Shown one piece after another: positions 23,816-33,500 of a stretch of 53,268 nt of DNA; position 1 is the first letter of the stretch, and each line of letters begins with the position of its first letter. Under the pieces are notes generated by a model. The model was given only the letters and a program-made list of their open reading frames with translations. It searched no databases and was not told where the DNA came from. Position numbers and translations under genes: made by a program. The stretch covers positions 1 to 53,268 of the forward strand of contig QUDE01000018.1 in assembly GCA_003477405.1 (NCBI GenBank), read 5' to 3'. The DNA comes from Ruminococcaceae bacterium AM07-15. Its GTDB lineage: Bacteria; Bacillota; Clostridia; Oscillospirales; Butyricicoccaceae.

Positions 23816-25027
23816 CTAGCTTACCACCTTTCGATTCTCGATGTCCTTGGCTTTGACCACCATTTTATCGTATCGGGTCAGTTCCCCGTTTTTGCCGGTG
23901 TCTTTGGCCACATAGAAGCTGTCGGTCTGGAAGAGGATGGTGATCTTCTTGAACACCACCTGGGCCCCCTCCAGACAGTAGGCGCCCCATTCTCCGTCCT
24001 CATTCTGCCGCAGGGCCTCCTTGGGCACCTTCAGCCCGGTGTAGCTGCGCAGGATGATGTCCGCCGGCTGATCCCGGGCCATGAGCAAGGCCGTGTTCAT
24101 GTACCCGCTTTGGAGCACCGCCACCCACTCCCCGCTTTCGTCCTGGTGCACATCGTACACCGAGCAGGAAATGTCCTCCGCCAGAAGCTGAGGGAAACGG
24201 AGAGTGACTTTGCTCACTTCTTTCAGCCGTTTGGCCTCGTCCGCCGTTACCTGGGCGGCAAAGTACCAGCTGTAACCGTCCACCACCTTGCCGATGGCCT
24301 CGCTGCTGGCCTCCTTCCGCTCCACCACTTGGGTGATGGCGTCGGCGGACAGGGTTTTCAGGCCCTCGGGGGTGAGGGATTCCTCACAGCCGTCGGTACG
24401 GCCCACAAAATACCCGGCGGCCGGAGTGGTCACCGCCGTGCCCCCCTGGAGGGATGCGTCGATCTGGGCCTTCTGGCTTTCCAGCTCCTGAAGAATGGCG
24501 GCGTAATCGGTGTCCCCCTTCTGGGCCACGCCCCGCTGGACGATCATGGCGTCCAGCTTGGAGGAATATTCCTCCGCCTGGCTCACCAGTCCCTGATCCA
24601 GCTTGGCGCCCAGCTGAAGCATATTCATTTTGATTAAGGAGTCCAGCTTGACCCCATCGGAACCGTCGGTCATATGGGTGAAGGCGTATTTCACACTTTC
24701 GATTTCCTCCCCCAGAGACTGGGACTGGCGATAGAGGGCCAGCTGGTTTTCATCGGTGAAGAACTGGGCCACGGCCTGGCCCTTGGCCACCTTTTCCCCC
24801 TCATCGGCCAGGAAGGCCACCGTGCCCCCCTGCTGAGGGTAAAGGGGCGTCTCCTGGCGGACAAAGATGCCGTTGGCGGAGATCTTGTCCTGGGCGGTGA
24901 CCTGCAATGCATCGGCGGTGACGATTTTTTCGGTGAGGTTCTCCATCACCTGATAGCCCATATAGACCACCACCAGCAAAAGCAGCAGCACGGCTCCCAG
25001 GGATTTGAAAAAGGTTTTTCGGCTCAT
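23816..25027 (-). CDS. HlyD-like membrane-anchored protein of division cluster
   Basis: A 403-residue protein with one N-terminal membrane span (residues ~8-28, SLGAVLLLLLVVVYMGYQVM) and an outside body. It has HlyD/biotinyl-lipoyl-like strands (ISANGIFVRQETPLYPQQGGTVAFLADEGEKVAKGQAVA), a helical hairpin (~95-190) and a beta-rich C-terminal half (GLKVPKEALRQNEDGEWGAYC). It resembles membrane fusion proteins but no exporter is next to it. Similar genes are known beside yggS/sepF in Clostridia, so a role in the division envelope is more likely than export. The role is unproven. Confidence 0.75.
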   Translation of the reverse strand: MSRKTFFKSLGAVLLLLLVVVYMGYQVMENLTEKIVTADALQVTAQDKISANGIFVRQETPLYPQQGGTVAFLADEGEKVAKGQAVAQFFTDENQLALYRQSQSLGEEIESVKYAFTHMTDGSDGVKLDSLIKMNMLQLGAKLDQGLVSQAEEYSSKLDAMIVQRGVAQKGDTDYAAILQELESQKAQIDASLQGGTAVTTPAAGYFVGRTDGCEESLTPEGLKTLSADAITQVVERKEASSEAIGKVVDGYSWYFAAQVTADEAKRLKEVSKVTLRFPQLLAEDISCSVYDVHQDESGEWVAVLQSGYMNTALLMARDQPADIILRSYTGLKVPKEALRQNEDGEWGAYCLEGAQVVFKKITILFQTDSFYVAKDTGKNGELTRYDKMVVKAKDIENRKVVS

Positions 25028-25080
25028 ATGCTGTCAAAGGGCCTCCTGCCCGGAAGATCGGACGCCGCAGGGGAAGGCCG

Positions 25081-25317
25081 TCAGCTTTCCTGGCTCCCCC
25101 ACTGTTCCACCTTGGTCTGGGGCACAATGGTGGAAATGGCGTGTTTATAGATGAGATATTGTTTTCCTTCGCTGAGAAGCAGCAGCGTGAAGCCGTCAAA
25201 GGAGCTTACCACGCCCCGCTGCTGAAAGCCGTTGACCAGAAAGAGGGTCACCGGCACCCGCTGCACCCGCAGCGCATTCAAAAACTGATCCTGCAAAGCG
25301 CTTCTGTTTTCCTGCAT
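25081..25317 (-). CDS. hfq: RNA chaperone Hfq
   Basis: A 78-residue Hfq. The Sm1 part is [27 protein letters not shown] and the Sm2 part is the diagnostic YKHAIST. It forms a ring that helps small RNAs pair with mRNA. I place the start at [14 protein letters not shown] (ATG 25317, GGAGG 8 bases before it); the frame is open further upstream but without family residues. It follows miaA as in many bacteria. A short tail ([10 protein letters not shown]) is typical of Gram-positive Hfq. Confidence 0.96.
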   Translation of the reverse strand: MQENRSALQDQFLNALRVQRVPVTLFLVNGFQQRGVVSSFDGFTLLLLSEGKQYLIYKHAISTIVPQTKVEQWGSQES

Positions 25318-25375
25318 TTTCTGTTTCCTCCGTCCATAAGATAAAAAGTTCCCCCTTTTTCGGGGCCATTTCATC

Positions 25376-26305
25376 TTACAGCCAGGAGAGCGCGAGGTCT
25401 GTCGCAATTTGTACCAACGCGGGAAAGTCCTCCGGTTTTTCGTATTCCAGCCACCGCAGGCCATCCACATGGTTGAAGTAAGTCAGCTGGCGCTTGGCGT
25501 AGTTGCGGCTCTTGCGCCGCAGCAGGTCGGCGCTTTCTTCCAATGAGCACTCCCCCCGGAGGAAGCCCAGCATCTCCTTGTAGGCGATGGCCTGCAAGGC
25601 GGTGCCCTGCAAAAGCCCTTCTTCCCAAAGACTTTGGGTCTCCTGCAAAAGCCCTTCTTCCAGCATTTTGGTCACCCGGTGGTTGATGCGATCATAGAGG
25701 GTAGTGCGTTCTTTGGGCCGCACCCCCAGCCATAGCGCCTCATATTTTGGGATCGCCAGCCTGCTCTGCTCTTCAAACCAGGACAGGGGCTTTCCCGTCT
25801 GGCGGAACACCTCCAAAGCCCGCACCACCCGCTTCTGATCCTGGGGGTGCAGCTTCCGGCTCTTTTCCGGGTCCACCCGCATGAGCTCCTGCCAGAGGGC
25901 CTGGGGGTCTTTTTCCCACTCCTCCATGAGCTTGCGGCGCAAATCGGTGTTCTGACCGCCGGGGCCGAAGTCGGTACCCCGCAGCAGGGCTTCGATGTAA
26001 AGGCCGGTGCCTCCACACACAATGACCCGCTTGCCCCGGCGCAAAATATCCTCCACGCACTGGGCGGCCTGTTTGGCATAGAGGGACACCGAGTATTCTT
26101 CCCCCGGCTGAGCCACATCGATCATATGGTGCCGGGCCTGCTGCTGTTCCTCCTGGGTGGGCTTGGCGGTGCCGATGTCCAGACGGCGGTAGATCTGCAT
26201 GGAATCGGCGGAGACGATCTCTCCCCCCAAAGCCTGGGCCAGTTCAATGGCCAAAGCGGTTTTTCCCGCAGCGGTGGGCCCTGCCACCACAATGACTTTT
26301 TCCAT
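25376..26305 (-). CDS. miaA: tRNA dimethylallyltransferase
   Basis: A 309-residue enzyme that adds the isopentenyl group to A37 of tRNAs reading U-starting codons. The P-loop is [12 protein letters not shown] (residues ~8-19), with [30 protein letters not shown] and the C-terminal part [14 protein letters not shown]. Its start lies 3 bp after the mutL stop. MiaB, further up the same cluster, methylthiolates the same base, so the whole modification route is in one operon. Confidence 0.96.
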   Translation of the reverse strand: MEKVIVVAGPTAAGKTALAIELAQALGGEIVSADSMQIYRRLDIGTAKPTQEEQQQARHHMIDVAQPGEEYSVSLYAKQAAQCVEDILRRGKRVIVCGGTGLYIEALLRGTDFGPGGQNTDLRRKLMEEWEKDPQALWQELMRVDPEKSRKLHPQDQKRVVRALEVFRQTGKPLSWFEEQSRLAIPKYEALWLGVRPKERTTLYDRINHRVTKMLEEGLLQETQSLWEEGLLQGTALQAIAYKEMLGFLRGECSLEESADLLRRKSRNYAKRQLTYFNHVDGLRWLEYEKPEDFPALVQIATDLALSWL

Positions 26306-26308
26306 CTT

Positions 26309-28312
26309 CTAAAGCACCCTCTTGAACATTTTCTCGATCTCCCGCTTTGTCAGGTGGACAATCACCGGCCGCCCATGGGGACAGGAGCGGATACGGGGGT
26401 CGCCGATCACCTTTCTGGCAAACTCCTCCCGCTCCTTGTCGTCGGTAAAGGTTCCCGCCTTGACAGCGGCCTTGCAGGCGATGCTCTCCAGCAATTCTTC
26501 ATAGAGCTGGGTGCGGTCTTTCCGGTGGCTGAGGATCTTCTCGGCCAGATCGGAGAGCACAAACCCGGCGTCCTCTTTTTCCAGGTACATGGGCACCTGG
26601 CGCAAAATCACCGCGCCGTCGCCGAAGTCCTCCACCTCAAAACCCGCCTTCCGGAGCAGCTCCCCTTCTCCCAGCAGGGCCTCTTTTTCCCTTCTGGACA
26701 GGTTCACCGTCTCCGGAGTGAGCAGCACCTGGGGACTGGTGCCCTCGGCTGTGCGCTCCAGGCGGTTATAGATCATGCGCTCGTGGGCGGCGTGCTTGTC
26801 GATGAGCATCATCTCCCCTTCGCCCTCCACCAGAATATAGGTGGAAAACACCTCTCCCACCACCCGGATGGCGTTGGCCTTTTTCAAAGGAGACTGGGGG
26901 TCTTTGTCCTCCACCGGCAAAACCGGCTGCTGCACCGGAGAAGATACAGGGGTTTTTGCGGTCTCCCCTTCCGGGGCAGAACCTTGCGAAGCCACCCCCT
27001 GCACCAGATCCGGCCCATCCTGGAAAAGCAGACGCCGGGCGCCGTTTTCCTCCGGATTCAGGGTAAAGCTGCGGCTCTTCCAGCTGTTTTTCTCCCCCTG
27101 GTTTCTCTTTGGAGCAAAGGCGCGACCGCTCCCCTGCTCTTCTCTCTCAGGCGCCGGTGGGGCGTAAGAGGGGCGAATGGCAGCGTGGGAGTGGTCCAGG
27201 CGCAGCTGGGGCTGCTCTTTTTCCTCCTGGGGCTGCTGGAACAGGGGTTTCAGGCTGGGGCGGTAGGGCTGCTTGGGCACAGGCGGCTCTTCCTCTTGCT
27301 CCTGGGGCACCTGCAACAGCACCCCGTCCCCTTCCAGTGCGCTGCGCACCACCTGGTAGATGGCGCTGAACACTTCCCGTTCCCGGGCGAACTTCACTTC
27401 CAGCTTGGCCGGGTGCACATTCACATCCACCGCCCCGGCGGGGACTTTCAACGAAAGGAAGCAGGCGGGGAAACGGCCGGAGGTGAGATGGCCCTGATAG
27501 GCCTGCTCCACGGCGGCCCCCAGCAATCTGGAGCGCACCGGCCGTCCGTTGACGAAGAACTGCTGCATGGACCGGTTGGGGCGGGAGAAGGTGGGCTTTG
27601 TCACAAACCCCATCACCTCTGCCTCCCGAGCGCCCCCGTGCAGGGTGAGCAGCTCTTTGGTGAAGGAGCCGCCATAGATGGCGTAGAGCACCGACATCAT
27701 GTTGCCGTCTCCCGGGGTATACAGCCCTTCTTTTCCGTCCTTGATGAATTTCAGGGTCAGCCCGGGATGGGCCAGGGCCACCTGTTCCGCCGCCTGCTCC
27801 ACATAGGAGGCCTCGGTGGAGTCCTTTTTGAGGAACTTCATCCGGGCGGGGGTGTTGAAAAACAGGTCCTTGATCACAATGGTGGTGCCGTCGGGACAGC
27901 CGGTCTCCTCCTGCTCGATGATCTCGCCCCCCTCCAGGGCCAGATGCAGCCCCAGGGGCGCCGAACGGGTCTTGGTGAACAGATCCACCCGGGACACCGA
28001 GGCGATGGCCGCCAGGGCCTCTCCCCGGAATCCCAGGGTATGGATGCTTTCCAGATCCCGCTCCCCGCGGATCTTGCTGGTGGCATGGCGGAGGAAAGCG
28101 GTGGGAGCATCCTCCGGCTCCATGCCGCCGCCGTTGTCGGTGACCCGGATATAGGTGATGCCGCCCTGGCGGATCTCCACCGTCACAGCATCGGCCCCGG
28201 CGTCCAGAGCGTTTTCCAGCAGCTCCTTCACCACCGACGCCGGACGCTCCACCACCTCCCCGGCGGCGATCATGTTGGCCACCTGGGGAGCCAGAACGGA
28301 AATTTTACCCAT
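26309..28312 (-). CDS. mutL: DNA mismatch repair protein MutL
   Basis: A 667-residue GHKL ATPase that links MutS mismatch recognition to strand removal. The N-terminal ATPase has ANMIAAGEVVERPASVVKELLENALDAG and TDNGGGM and RHATSKI. A Pro/Gln-rich linker lies at ~345-450. The C-terminal domain has LIDKHAAHERMIYNRL and the endonuclease-type residues near the end (CPHGRPVIVHL). I start at ATG 28312 with AAGGAG inside the mutS end; the mutS stop is 4 bp upstream. The DxHAAHERxxYE-like motif suggests a nicking MutL, as expected for a bacterium without MutH. Confidence 0.96.
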   Translation of the reverse strand: MGKISVLAPQVANMIAAGEVVERPASVVKELLENALDAGADAVTVEIRQGGITYIRVTDNGGGMEPEDAPTAFLRHATSKIRGERDLESIHTLGFRGEALAAIASVSRVDLFTKTRSAPLGLHLALEGGEIIEQEETGCPDGTTIVIKDLFFNTPARMKFLKKDSTEASYVEQAAEQVALAHPGLTLKFIKDGKEGLYTPGDGNMMSVLYAIYGGSFTKELLTLHGGAREAEVMGFVTKPTFSRPNRSMQQFFVNGRPVRSRLLGAAVEQAYQGHLTSGRFPACFLSLKVPAGAVDVNVHPAKLEVKFAREREVFSAIYQVVRSALEGDGVLLQVPQEQEEEPPVPKQPYRPSLKPLFQQPQEEKEQPQLRLDHSHAAIRPSYAPPAPEREEQGSGRAFAPKRNQGEKNSWKSRSFTLNPEENGARRLLFQDGPDLVQGVASQGSAPEGETAKTPVSSPVQQPVLPVEDKDPQSPLKKANAIRVVGEVFSTYILVEGEGEMMLIDKHAAHERMIYNRLERTAEGTSPQVLLTPETVNLSRREKEALLGEGELLRKAGFEVEDFGDGAVILRQVPMYLEKEDAGFVLSDLAEKILSHRKDRTQLYEELLESIACKAAVKAGTFTDDKEREEFARKVIGDPRIRSCPHGRPVIVHLTKREIEKMFKRVL

Positions 28313-28316
28313 TTTT

Positions 28317-30971
28317 TCAGCACTCCTTGGCAAGTTTACACAGTTCGTACAGCAGTCCCAGCCCTTCGATGGGGCTGAGGGTGTCCGGCTCCAGCTTCCG
28401 CAATTTTTCCAGCACTTCTTCTCCCATGGCCCCTCCCAGGGTCATCTGGCCTTCCGGCGCTTCCGGCTGGGGCGCCTTTTTCCGGCACTCCGCCTTTTGC
28501 TGGGGGGCCTGTTCCAGCAGGCTCTCCAGCACCTGCTTGGCCCGCTGGATCACCGAGTCGGGCAGCCCCGCCAGCTTGGCCACCTGGATGCCGTAGCTGT
28601 CGTCGGCCCCACCGGGGACGATCTTCCGCAAAAAGGTGATGTCGTCTCCCCGCTTCTTCACCACCACATTGTAGTTTTTCACGCCGCTCACCTGGCTTTC
28701 CAGCTGGGACAGCTCGTGGTAGTGGGTGGCAAAGAGGGTTTTACAGCCCAGGGTCTTTTTGCTGGCGGCGTATTCCAGCACCGCCCGGGCGATGGCCATA
28801 CCGTCATAGGTGGAGGTGCCCCGGCCGATCTCGTCCAGAATCAGCAGGCTGCGGTGGGTGGCCTTTTGCAATATGTCGGCCACCTCGCTCATCTCCACCA
28901 TAAAGGTACTCTGGCCTCTGGTCAGATCGTCGGAGGCCCCCACCCGGGTGAACACCTGGTCACAGATGCCCACATGGCAGCTTTGCGCCGGCACAAAGCT
29001 GCCGCACTGGGCCATGACCACGATCAGGGCCACCTGGCGCATATAGGTGGATTTGCCCGCCATGTTGGGGCCGGTGATGATGGACACCCGGTCGTCCCCT
29101 TCGTCCATATAGGTGTCGTTGGGCACGAACAGCTGATCCTCCAGCATCTTCTCCACCACCGGATGCCGTCCTTCCCGGATGTCCAGCACCCCGGAATAGT
29201 CCACCTCCGGCATCACATAGCCGTTTTTCTCGGCGGCCAGGGCAAAGGAGCACAAAGCGTCCAGCTGGGCGATGGCCCGGGCGGTGCGCTGGATGCGGTG
29301 GGCCTGCATGGCCACCTTGTCCCGCACCTTGCAGAACAGCTGGTATTCCAGGGCGGTGAGCTGTTCCCCGGCGGAGAGCATCTGGCTTTCCAGCTCTTTC
29401 AGCTCGGGGGTGATGAACCGCTCGCTGCCGGTGAGGGTCTGACGGCGGGTGTAATCCTCAGGAGCCATGTCCGCATAGGACTTGCTGATCTCGATATAGT
29501 AGCCAAAGACCTTGTTGTAGCTCACCTTCAGCTTGGGGATGCCGGTGCGCTCCCGCTCCCGCTGCTCGATGGCGGCCAGGGTGCCCTTCCCCCCCTTGAG
29601 CAGGTCCCGCAGCTGGTCGATTGTTTCGTCAAAGCCCTCCCGCAGCAGGTTCCCTTCCCGCAAAGAGAAGGGCGGCTCTGTGGAGATGGCCCGGTCGATG
29701 AGGTCGGCCACATCTTCCAGGCAGTCAATCTCCTCCCACAGCTCTTTCAGGTACTGGCTGCCCCCAAAGCCCCCCAGGCTCTCTTTCACCTGGGGAATGG
29801 CGCAGGCGGTCTGCCACAGAGAACGGAGATCCCGGCAGTTGGCGCTGCCATAGACCACCCGGCTGATGAGCCGCTCCAGGTCAAAGACCCCCCGCAGCCC
29901 TTCCAGCACCCCGTCCCGCCGGGGACGATCCGAGAGAAGGGCCTGGACGGCGTTCTGCCGCAGGGCGATCTGGGCGGCATTGACCAAAGGCTTTTCCAGC
30001 CACTGGCGGAGCAGCCGCCCGCCCATGGCGGTGCGGGTGTAATCCAGCACCCACAGAAGGGAACCCTTCTTTTCCCCGGAGCGCATCACCTGGCAAAGCT
30101 CCAGATTCCGCCGGGCCGCCGGGTCCAGCCCCATGAACTGGGCCTTGGTGTAGACCTCCAGCCGGTTGATCTGGCGCAGGTCGTTTTTCTGGGTCTGGTG
30201 CAGGTAGGAAAGCAGCCCCCCCACCGCGCCGATGAGCATGGGCCGGCCCTGGATATCCTCCTGCAGCTGGGGAGTGTCCTCAAAATGCTTTCCCATCCAC
30301 TGCCGCCCGGCCTCTTCGGTGAAATCCGCTTCTTCCCCCCGCTCGATCTGGCAGGAAAGGCGCTTTGTCAGAAAGGCCAGCACTTCTTCCTGCTCCATGG
30401 CCTTGGGGGACAGCACCGCCTCCCTGGGCTCAAAGCGGGCCAGCTCGCTGATGACGGCGCCGGAAAGGCCCTTGCCGAACATCTCGATGGCCTGGGTCTG
30501 GCCGGTGGAAATATCGCAGAAACACAGCCCCGCCCCATAGGTGTCGTCCCACTGGATGGCGCAGATGAAGTTGTTCCGCTTCTCATCCAGCATGGTGCTT
30601 TCCAGCAAGGTACCCGAGGTGATCTTCCGGATCACATCCCGCTTTACCAAACCCTTGGCGGTGGCCGGGTCCTCCATCTGCTCGCAGATGGCCACCTTGT
30701 AGCCCTTCTGGATCAGCCGGGCGATGTAGCTTTCGGCGCTGTGGAAGGGCACGCCGCACATGGGCGCCCGCTGGGGAAGGCCGCAGTCCCGGCCGGTGAG
30801 GGTGAGTTCCAGCTCCCGGGAGGCCACCTTGGCGTCCTCGAAGAACATCTCATAAAAATCCCCCAGCCGGTAAAACAGGATGGCGTCGGGGTTTTGCTCT
30901 TTCACCGCCATATATTGCTGCATCATGGGGGTGAGCTTCTGCTTCTCCCCCGTCTGCTTCTCTTTTGCCAT
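28317..30971 (-). CDS. mutS: DNA mismatch repair protein MutS
   Basis: An 884-residue MutS1. The mismatch-recognition N-terminus has LTPMMQQYMAVKEQNPDAILFYRLGDFYE, with the Phe-x-Glu type wedge nearby. Core and clamp domains follow, and then the ATPase: Walker A GPNMAGKSTYMRQ, Walker B LLILDEIGRGTSTYDG and TLFATHYHEL. A variable helix-rich tail (~795-884) carries EAPEGQMTLGG. It lies 17 bp after miaB and 4 bp before mutL. Length is normal. Confidence 0.97.
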   Translation of the reverse strand: MAKEKQTGEKQKLTPMMQQYMAVKEQNPDAILFYRLGDFYEMFFEDAKVASRELELTLTGRDCGLPQRAPMCGVPFHSAESYIARLIQKGYKVAICEQMEDPATAKGLVKRDVIRKITSGTLLESTMLDEKRNNFICAIQWDDTYGAGLCFCDISTGQTQAIEMFGKGLSGAVISELARFEPREAVLSPKAMEQEEVLAFLTKRLSCQIERGEEADFTEEAGRQWMGKHFEDTPQLQEDIQGRPMLIGAVGGLLSYLHQTQKNDLRQINRLEVYTKAQFMGLDPAARRNLELCQVMRSGEKKGSLLWVLDYTRTAMGGRLLRQWLEKPLVNAAQIALRQNAVQALLSDRPRRDGVLEGLRGVFDLERLISRVVYGSANCRDLRSLWQTACAIPQVKESLGGFGGSQYLKELWEEIDCLEDVADLIDRAISTEPPFSLREGNLLREGFDETIDQLRDLLKGGKGTLAAIEQRERERTGIPKLKVSYNKVFGYYIEISKSYADMAPEDYTRRQTLTGSERFITPELKELESQMLSAGEQLTALEYQLFCKVRDKVAMQAHRIQRTARAIAQLDALCSFALAAEKNGYVMPEVDYSGVLDIREGRHPVVEKMLEDQLFVPNDTYMDEGDDRVSIITGPNMAGKSTYMRQVALIVVMAQCGSFVPAQSCHVGICDQVFTRVGASDDLTRGQSTFMVEMSEVADILQKATHRSLLILDEIGRGTSTYDGMAIARAVLEYAASKKTLGCKTLFATHYHELSQLESQVSGVKNYNVVVKKRGDDITFLRKIVPGGADDSYGIQVAKLAGLPDSVIQRAKQVLESLLEQAPQQKAECRKKAPQPEAPEGQMTLGGAMGEEVLEKLRKLEPDTLSPIEGLGLLYELCKLAKEC

Positions 30972-30988
30972 GTGTCCTCCCCTTTTCC

Positions 30989-32413
30989 TCAGTCCTGGAT
31001 CTCCCCGAAGAGGGACCAGGTGGTGTGCTTTGTCACTTTGGCCTGGACGAACTGGCCGATCCGGTCCTCCCCGGCCCCTTTCAGGCGCAGCAGCTTCTGG
31101 CCCTGGGTGCGGGCGGTGAGGGGATACTCTTCATCCTGCCCCACGCCGTCCACCAGCACAGTCATGGTCTGCCCCACAAGCAGGGCGTTCTGCTCGTTTG
31201 CAATCCGGTTCTGCACCTCCAGCAGCTGCTGGAAGCGGCGCTTTTTCTCTTCCATCCGCACTTCGTCGTCGATTTTGGCGGCCACTGTCCCCTCCCGCTT
31301 GGAATAGATGAAGGTGAACAAGTTGTCAAACCGCACTTTTTCAATGAGGCTCAGGGTCTCTTCAAATTCCTCCTGGGTCTCATTGGGGAAGCCCACGATC
31401 ACATCGCTGCTCAGTGTCACATCGGGCATATACTTCCGGGCCAGGTCAATCAGCTCCAGGTATTGCTCCCGGTTATAGGACCGGTTCATCTCCCGGAGCA
31501 CCCGGCTGCTTCCCGACTGGAAGGGCAGGTGCAGGTGCTTGGCCGCCTTGGGATTTTTCGCCATCACCTGGAAGAGCTTTTCCGAAGCGTCCTTGGGATG
31601 GCTGGTCATGAACCGGATGAGAAACTCCCCTTCCTCCTGGCACAGCCGGTCCAGAAGATCGGCAAAGTCCCAGCCGGCCTGGGTGTTTTTGCCGTAGGAA
31701 TTCACATTCTGCCCCAGAAGGGTGATGTCCCGGGCGCCGGCGGCCAGAAGGGAGCGGAACTCGGCAATGATCTGCTCCGGCTCCCGGCTGCGCTCCCGTC
31801 CCCGCACATAGGGGACGATGCAATAGGAGCAGAAGTTGTCGCAGCCGTACATAATGGGCAGCCAGGCCTTCACCGACCGGTCCCGGTTGGGCTCCACCCC
31901 TTCCAGAATCACCCCGGAAGCATCCCCGGAGATGTCAAAGACCCGCTTGCCCCCTTCCAGCCTGCGCCACAGAAGCTCAGGGAATTTATAGAGCACATGG
32001 GTGCCGAAGAGCAGATCCACCACAGGGAAGCTCTTTTTGATCTTTTCGGCCACCCGTTCCTGCTGGGCCATGCAGCCGCACACCGCCACGATGAGATCGG
32101 GGTTGCGGCGCTTCTGGTGCACCAGGGCCCCCACATTGCCATAGACCCGCATTTCGGCGTGTTCCCGCACGGCGCAGGTGTTGAACAGCACCAGGTCAGC
32201 CTCTTCCGGCTCATGGGTGAAGGTAAAGCCCATCTGGGCCATCATGCCCCGGAGTATTTCGCTGTCCGATTCGTTCTGCTGGCAGCCGTAGGTGTCGGTG
32301 CAGGCCACGGGCGCCCGCCCCAGCTTTTCCTGATAATATTGATGGATGCGCTGGCTGTACTCCTGCTGGCGCAAAAGTTCCTCCTGGGATACTGTCACCG
32401 GTGTTTTTCCCAT
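30989..32413 (-). CDS. miaB: tRNA methylthiotransferase MiaB
   Basis: A 474-residue radical-SAM enzyme that makes ms2i6A at position 37. The N-terminal MTTase cluster cysteines lie in DTYGCQQNESDSE, FNTCAVREHAE and VCGCMAQQ. The radical SAM motif is YGCDNFCSYCIVPYVRGRER, and the TRAM domain is at the end (GQTMTVLVDG, EYPLTARTQGQKLLRLKG). I start at ATG 32413 with GGGGAGG 5 bases upstream. The frame stays open to 33424 through antisense and repeat sequence, which is not real coding. It opens the mutS/mutL/miaA cluster. Confidence 0.95.
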   Translation of the reverse strand: MGKTPVTVSQEELLRQQEYSQRIHQYYQEKLGRAPVACTDTYGCQQNESDSEILRGMMAQMGFTFTHEPEEADLVLFNTCAVREHAEMRVYGNVGALVHQKRRNPDLIVAVCGCMAQQERVAEKIKKSFPVVDLLFGTHVLYKFPELLWRRLEGGKRVFDISGDASGVILEGVEPNRDRSVKAWLPIMYGCDNFCSYCIVPYVRGRERSREPEQIIAEFRSLLAAGARDITLLGQNVNSYGKNTQAGWDFADLLDRLCQEEGEFLIRFMTSHPKDASEKLFQVMAKNPKAAKHLHLPFQSGSSRVLREMNRSYNREQYLELIDLARKYMPDVTLSSDVIVGFPNETQEEFEETLSLIEKVRFDNLFTFIYSKREGTVAAKIDDEVRMEEKKRRFQQLLEVQNRIANEQNALLVGQTMTVLVDGVGQDEEYPLTARTQGQKLLRLKGAGEDRIGQFVQAKVTKHTTWSLFGEIQD

Positions 32414-32551
32414 GTTGTCCTCCCCTTGTTTTTTCGTCAATGCTAATAAAAAAGTATAACACCTTTCCCCTTTTTTCGCAACGGCGGCGGGGAAAAAAGG
32501 GGCATACTCCCCGGGGGCGCCCCATACACTGACAGCAAGGGGGGAAGGACT

Positions 32552-33160
32552 GTGACCGAAAAAACAAAAAACCGGCTGTATCTGGCGGTGTGCATTGCCT
32601 GCCTGCTCACCTGCCTGCTGCTCATCGGCAGCATCTTCTGGGAGGGCCGCACCCGGCCTGGCGATGCCCAGCCTGCGCCCACAGAGCCGGAGAGCGCCCA
32701 GGGGGCCGGAACAGGAGGAGAACAGATGCTCATCACCGAGGAATATGCCAAAGAGCTTTTGCAGCAGCGTCTGCCGGAGGGCCTGCCTCTGGAAGGGCTG
32801 AATGTGCGCATCAGCCGGGAGGGGCTGGTGGCGGTGGAAGGGGAGACACAGCGGGACGGGCTGCGGGATTATCTGAAAGCCCAGGGGGTGGACCTGGGGC
32901 TGCAGGGGGAACTGATGCTCTCCCTCCTGCCCCAGAAGATCTCCATCATGGCGGCTTTTTCCTGCCAAAGCGGGGAAAACGGGCAGATGACGGTGACTCC
33001 GGCGGCCCTGGAGCTTTCGGGCCAGGAGATCGACCCCGATCTGCTGCCTTCGGAGTGGACGGGGCAGCTGTCCCGCCTGCTTTCGGGCCTTTTGTCCGAG
33101 GCCGGCGGGCCCTATAGCTCCCTTTCCTTCCGGGACGGGGCCTTTGTGCTCATCCCCTAG
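32552..33160 (+). CDS. Anchored protein of unknown function
   Basis: A 202-residue protein with one N-terminal membrane span (residues ~9-29, LYLAVCIACLLTCLLLIGSIF), a Pro/Glu-rich linker and an outside domain from ~58 (MLITEEYAKELLQQRLPEGLPLEGLNVRIS). I do not recognise the family. The start is GTG with a GGGGGAAGG site. It diverges from miaB across 138 bp, is followed only by repeats, and seems to be a single-gene unit. GC content matches the chromosome, so it looks resident. Confidence 0.7.
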   Translation: MTEKTKNRLYLAVCIACLLTCLLLIGSIFWEGRTRPGDAQPAPTEPESAQGAGTGGEQMLITEEYAKELLQQRLPEGLPLEGLNVRISREGLVAVEGETQRDGLRDYLKAQGVDLGLQGELMLSLLPQKISIMAAFSCQSGENGQMTVTPAALELSGQEIDPDLLPSEWTGQLSRLLSGLLSEAGGPYSSLSFRDGAFVLIP

Positions 33161-33500
33161 CTTGTGAAAAAGCGGCCAAGGCAAATCTTCTTTGCCCGGC
33201 GCATACACCCCGCCAGGATGAAAAAAGCGGCCAAAGCCCCTTTGGGGTGCATGAAAAATCCCCCGGAGGAAATCTCCGGGGGGCAGACTGTCGGGAAACC
33301 TATATAACAAAAAACCGCTTGCCCTACCCTTCATCCATCCGCAAAAAGCCGCGACCTGTGCGTGGCTTTTTGCACCTTTTAAGGGACAAGTGTGCGCCGA
33401 AGGCGTGCATGCAGGCCCTTGCAAAAACTCAAAAAAGTGGCCTCAGCCACTTTTTTGAAATGCAATCCCCCGGAGGTTTCTCCGGGGGTTTTGGCATATG
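33161..33500. repeat. Hairpin-rich gap with two GGGGGATT-type stems
   Basis: No gene is seen. There are two copies of a CCCCCGGAG / CTCCGGGGG hairpin (about 33261-33284 and 33467-33488), GCGGCCAAGG-type direct repeats (33173 and 33226), and a CTTGCAAAAACTC hairpin unit (33419-33462) like the one at 18436-18478. The 33467-33488 stem lies 12 bp beyond the stop of the DUF262 gene and may end it. Confidence 0.65.

Noticed and set aside
28155..31307. A 1050-codon plus-strand frame across mutS and mutL
   Set aside because: Antisense shadow of well-supported mismatch repair genes; no ribosome binding site or domains.
32414..33424. Long N-terminal extension of miaB
   Set aside because: The added residues are antisense to the anchored protein at 32552 and repeats; MiaB starts at 32413 with a good ribosome binding site.
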